Source: Clostridium tunisiense TJ (lineage in GTDB: Bacteria > Bacillota > Clostridia > Clostridiales > Clostridiaceae). Taken from it: a stretch of DNA of 64,000 nucleotides. The stretch lies in the NCBI RefSeq assembly GCF_000300195.1, contig NZ_AMQH01000019.1, positions 98,394-162,393 of the forward strand, written 5' to 3'. Of the stretch, positions 62,682 through 64,000 are shown piece after piece (positions within the stretch are counted from its first letter, which is position 1; every line of letters starts with the position of its first letter). The notes under the pieces were generated by a model. The model saw only the letters and a program-made list of their open reading frames with translations. It was not told the origin of the DNA and did no database searches. The position numbers were made by a program, and so were the translations under genes.

Positions 62682-63086
62682 ATGAAAAAATATGTTATAA
62701 AATTAAATGGCAAGGTTTATGAAGTAGAAATGGAAGAAGTTACAGGAGAAACAAGTGCTGCCTACGAAAAAATAAGCACTGCATCTCAAAATAGCATACA
62801 ACAAAATAGTGTTCAACAAAGTAATGCACCTGAAAATAATGCTACACAAAGTAGTGGATCGCAAAATGCAGAAGGTGAAATTCTAGACGCCCCTATGCCA
62901 GGAAATATTATTAATGTTGCAGTAAAAGTTGGAGATACAGTTAAAAAAGGTCAGTTGATAATTGTATTAGAAGCAATGAAGATGGAGAATGAAATAGTTT
63001 CACCAAAAGATGGAATAATAACTTCAGTAGCAGTTTCAAAAGGACAAAGCGTAAATGCAGGAGATGCTCTAGTTAAAATTAGTTAA
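62682..63086 (+). CDS. Biotin carboxyl carrier protein of the Na+-pump decarboxylase
   Basis: A 134-residue biotinyl protein: N-terminal MKKYVIKLNGKVYEVEM, a Gln/Asn/Ala-Ser flexible linker (residues 31-62), then the lipoyl-type fold with the biotinylated Lys100 in EAMKMEN. It shuttles CO2 from OadA to OadB, as GcdC or MmdC do in related pumps. AAAGGAAGG precedes ATG. It supplies the domain absent from OadA. Confidence 0.94.
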   Translation: MKKYVIKLNGKVYEVEMEEVTGETSAAYEKISTASQNSIQQNSVQQSNAPENNATQSSGSQNAEGEILDAPMPGNIINVAVKVGDTVKKGQLIIVLEAMKMENEIVSPKDGIITSVAVSKGQSVNAGDALVKIS

Positions 63087-63209
63087 AATACTTAGAGCAA
63101 AACCAAAGTACAGCATAGTTTTAAAGCTTTTATTTGAAATAGGTTGTTATTAAAGTATTATTATCAAATAAAGCATTACATATAAATTTAAAATAGGAGG
63201 CAAGTTTTT

Positions 63210-63512
63210 ATGGATTTTCTACTAAGAGGAGTAACCTCCATAACAATTCAGCAAGTTATAATGTGGGTTATTGGAGCAGTACTTATTTATCTTGCAGTTA
63301 AAAAGGATTTCGAACCAGCACTATTATTACCAATAGGCTTTGGTGCAATTCTTGTGAATATTCCTTTCTCAGGAGCAATAACACAGATTATTGGAGGACA
63401 TGAGGAAATAGGAATAATAGATAATTTATTCAGTATGGGAATTGCAAACGAATTATTTCCACTAATTTTATTTATTGGTATTGGAGCAATGATCGATTTT
63501 GGACCCGAGTAA
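63210..63512 (+). pseudogene. oadB: oadB 5' part, cut by frameshift at a tandem duplication
   Basis: Begins normally (ATG 63210 after AGGAGG; MDFLLRGVTSITIQQVIMW), the first ~97 residues of the Na+-pumping beta subunit with ITQIIGGHEEIGIID and FPLILFIGIGAMIDFGP. After GACCC at 63506 the sequence restarts the same block in another frame and TAA at 63510-63512 ends it. As sequenced it gives only a truncated 100-residue protein. Confidence 0.85.
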
Positions 63513-63784
63513 CCTCCATAACAATTCAGCAAGTTATAATGTGGGTTATTGGAGCAGTACTTATTTATCTTGCAGTTAAAAAGGATTTCGAACCAGCACT
63601 ATTATTACCAATAGGCTTTGGTGCAATTCTTGTGAATATTCCTTTCTCAGGAGCAATAACACAGATTATTGGAGGACATGAGGAAATAGGAATAATAGAT
63701 AATTTATTCAGTATGGGAATTGCAAACGAATTATTTCCACTAATTTTATTTATTGGTATTGGAGCAATGATCGATTTTGGACCC
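63229..63784 (+). repeat. Perfect 278-bp tandem duplication inside oadB
   Basis: Copy 1 is 63229-63506 and copy 2 is 63507-63784; the two are identical by eye over the whole length. Since 278 is not a multiple of three, copy 2 is out of frame with copy 1. The junction CCC/GAG shows no shared bases with flanks. Confidence 0.93.
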
Positions 63785-64000
63785 CTTTTAACTAACCCAA
63801 AGATGTTATTATTCGGGGCAGCAGCACAATTTGGAATATTTTTCACTATCAGTGCAGCAGCTTTAATGGGTTTTGATTTAAAGGATGCAGCATCAATTGG
63901 AATAATAGGAGCAGCAGATGGACCTACATCAATCTTTGTAGCAAACTTTTTTAATAGTAAATACATAGGGCCCATAACAGTTGCAGCCTATACATATATG
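63539..64000 (+). CDS. oadB: oadB, second copy running to the window edge (partial)
   Basis: Na+-translocating beta subunit, a membrane protein that couples carboxybiotin decarboxylation to Na+ export. In the second copy an ATG at 63539 (equivalent to residue 18 of the normal protein) opens a frame that runs to the end: MWVIGAVLIYLAVKKDFEPA, GAMIDFGPLLTNPKMLLFGA and GAADGPTSIFVANFF, then FNSKYIGPITVAAYTYM. No RBS precedes this ATG; re-initiation 27 bases after the TAA of copy 1 is possible but unproven. Deleting one copy would restore a normal oadB. Confidence 0.7.
   Translation, partial: MWVIGAVLIYLAVKKDFEPALLLPIGFGAILVNIPFSGAITQIIGGHEEIGIIDNLFSMGIANELFPLILFIGIGAMIDFGPLLTNPKMLLFGAAAQFGIFFTISAAALMGFDLKDAASIGIIGAADGPTSIFVANFFNSKYIGPITVAAYTYM

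Noticed and set aside
63287..63975. Minus-strand ORFs opposite oadB
   Set aside because: They are antisense images of the duplicated hydrophobic segment, both ending in the same translated sequence; no RBS.
1..64000. CRISPR arrays, prophage or insertion sequences
   Set aside because: No spaced direct-repeat arrays, transposases or phage structural genes were seen; the only long repeats are within oadB, the OadG-like gene and the flavin lipoprotein.

Overview
The window is a low-GC Firmicute chromosome segment that reads as Clostridium sensu stricto. The evidence is strongly A+T-rich intergenic DNA, G-rich Shine-Dalgarno sites, anaerobic enzymes (citrate lyase, a Na+-pump oxaloacetate decarboxylase, a 2-hydroxyacyl-CoA dehydratase-type Fe-S protein with its activator), clostridial small proteins (CPC_1213 type, DUF5317) and no respiratory genes. 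I see no phage, insertion sequence or CRISPR array. The content is a chromosomal backbone plus one large metabolic island.

Layout. 1-7400: a FrnE/DsbA-type oxidoreductase whose catalytic first cysteine is an in-frame TGA (probable selenocysteine), a PHP phosphatase, a decayed phosphoesterase remnant, a YgiQ radical-SAM protein, an ornithine-racemase-like PLP enzyme and a MocR regulator. 7570-10500: an ABC-F ATPase behind a complete attenuator (promoter, six-codon leader ORF, terminator), then an acetyltransferase. 10500-13650: hemL and hemA on the minus strand under a cobalamin riboswitch and terminator. 14000-16100: an activator plus a single-subunit dehydratase-like protein, probably a double-cubane-cluster pair. 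16200-25700: an S41-like lipid-face protein, small genes and a broken gene, clpS-clpA, rpsF-ssb-rpsR, exoA, uppP. 25800-29400: a flavodoxin/ferredoxin protein, then a two-repeat FMN-binding lipoprotein behind a Rex-like operator and an ApbE flavin transferase, which together look like a minimal extracellular flavin redox module. 29500-47200: small proteins, an MBL hydrolase, htpG, tRNA-Pro and tRNA-His, dihydropyrimidinase, a polysaccharide deacetylase, a membrane HD-GYP protein with small neighbours, a heterodimeric ABC exporter, tRNA-Gly and RNase J.

47400-64000 is a citrate fermentation island: LysR regulator and a half-size AbrB membrane protein, an OmpR-type response regulator, a hybrid histidine kinase, a CitMHS transporter, a FadR-type GntR regulator, citG, then citC-citD-citE-citF and oadA, an unusual OadG-like protein, a separate biotin carrier and oadB. 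Citrate would be imported, split to acetate and oxaloacetate, and the oxaloacetate decarboxylated to pyruvate with Na+ export. citX is not visible. oadB is interrupted by a perfect 278-bp tandem duplication that shifts its frame.

The most notable observations are the candidate selenoprotein at 1014-1610, the ABC-F attenuator at 7579-7996, the triple-repeat OadG-like protein at 61985-62512, the oadB tandem duplication, and the flavin lipoprotein/ApbE pair with a Rex-like box over its promoter. Everything here was read by eye; no homology search, folding program or statistic was run.
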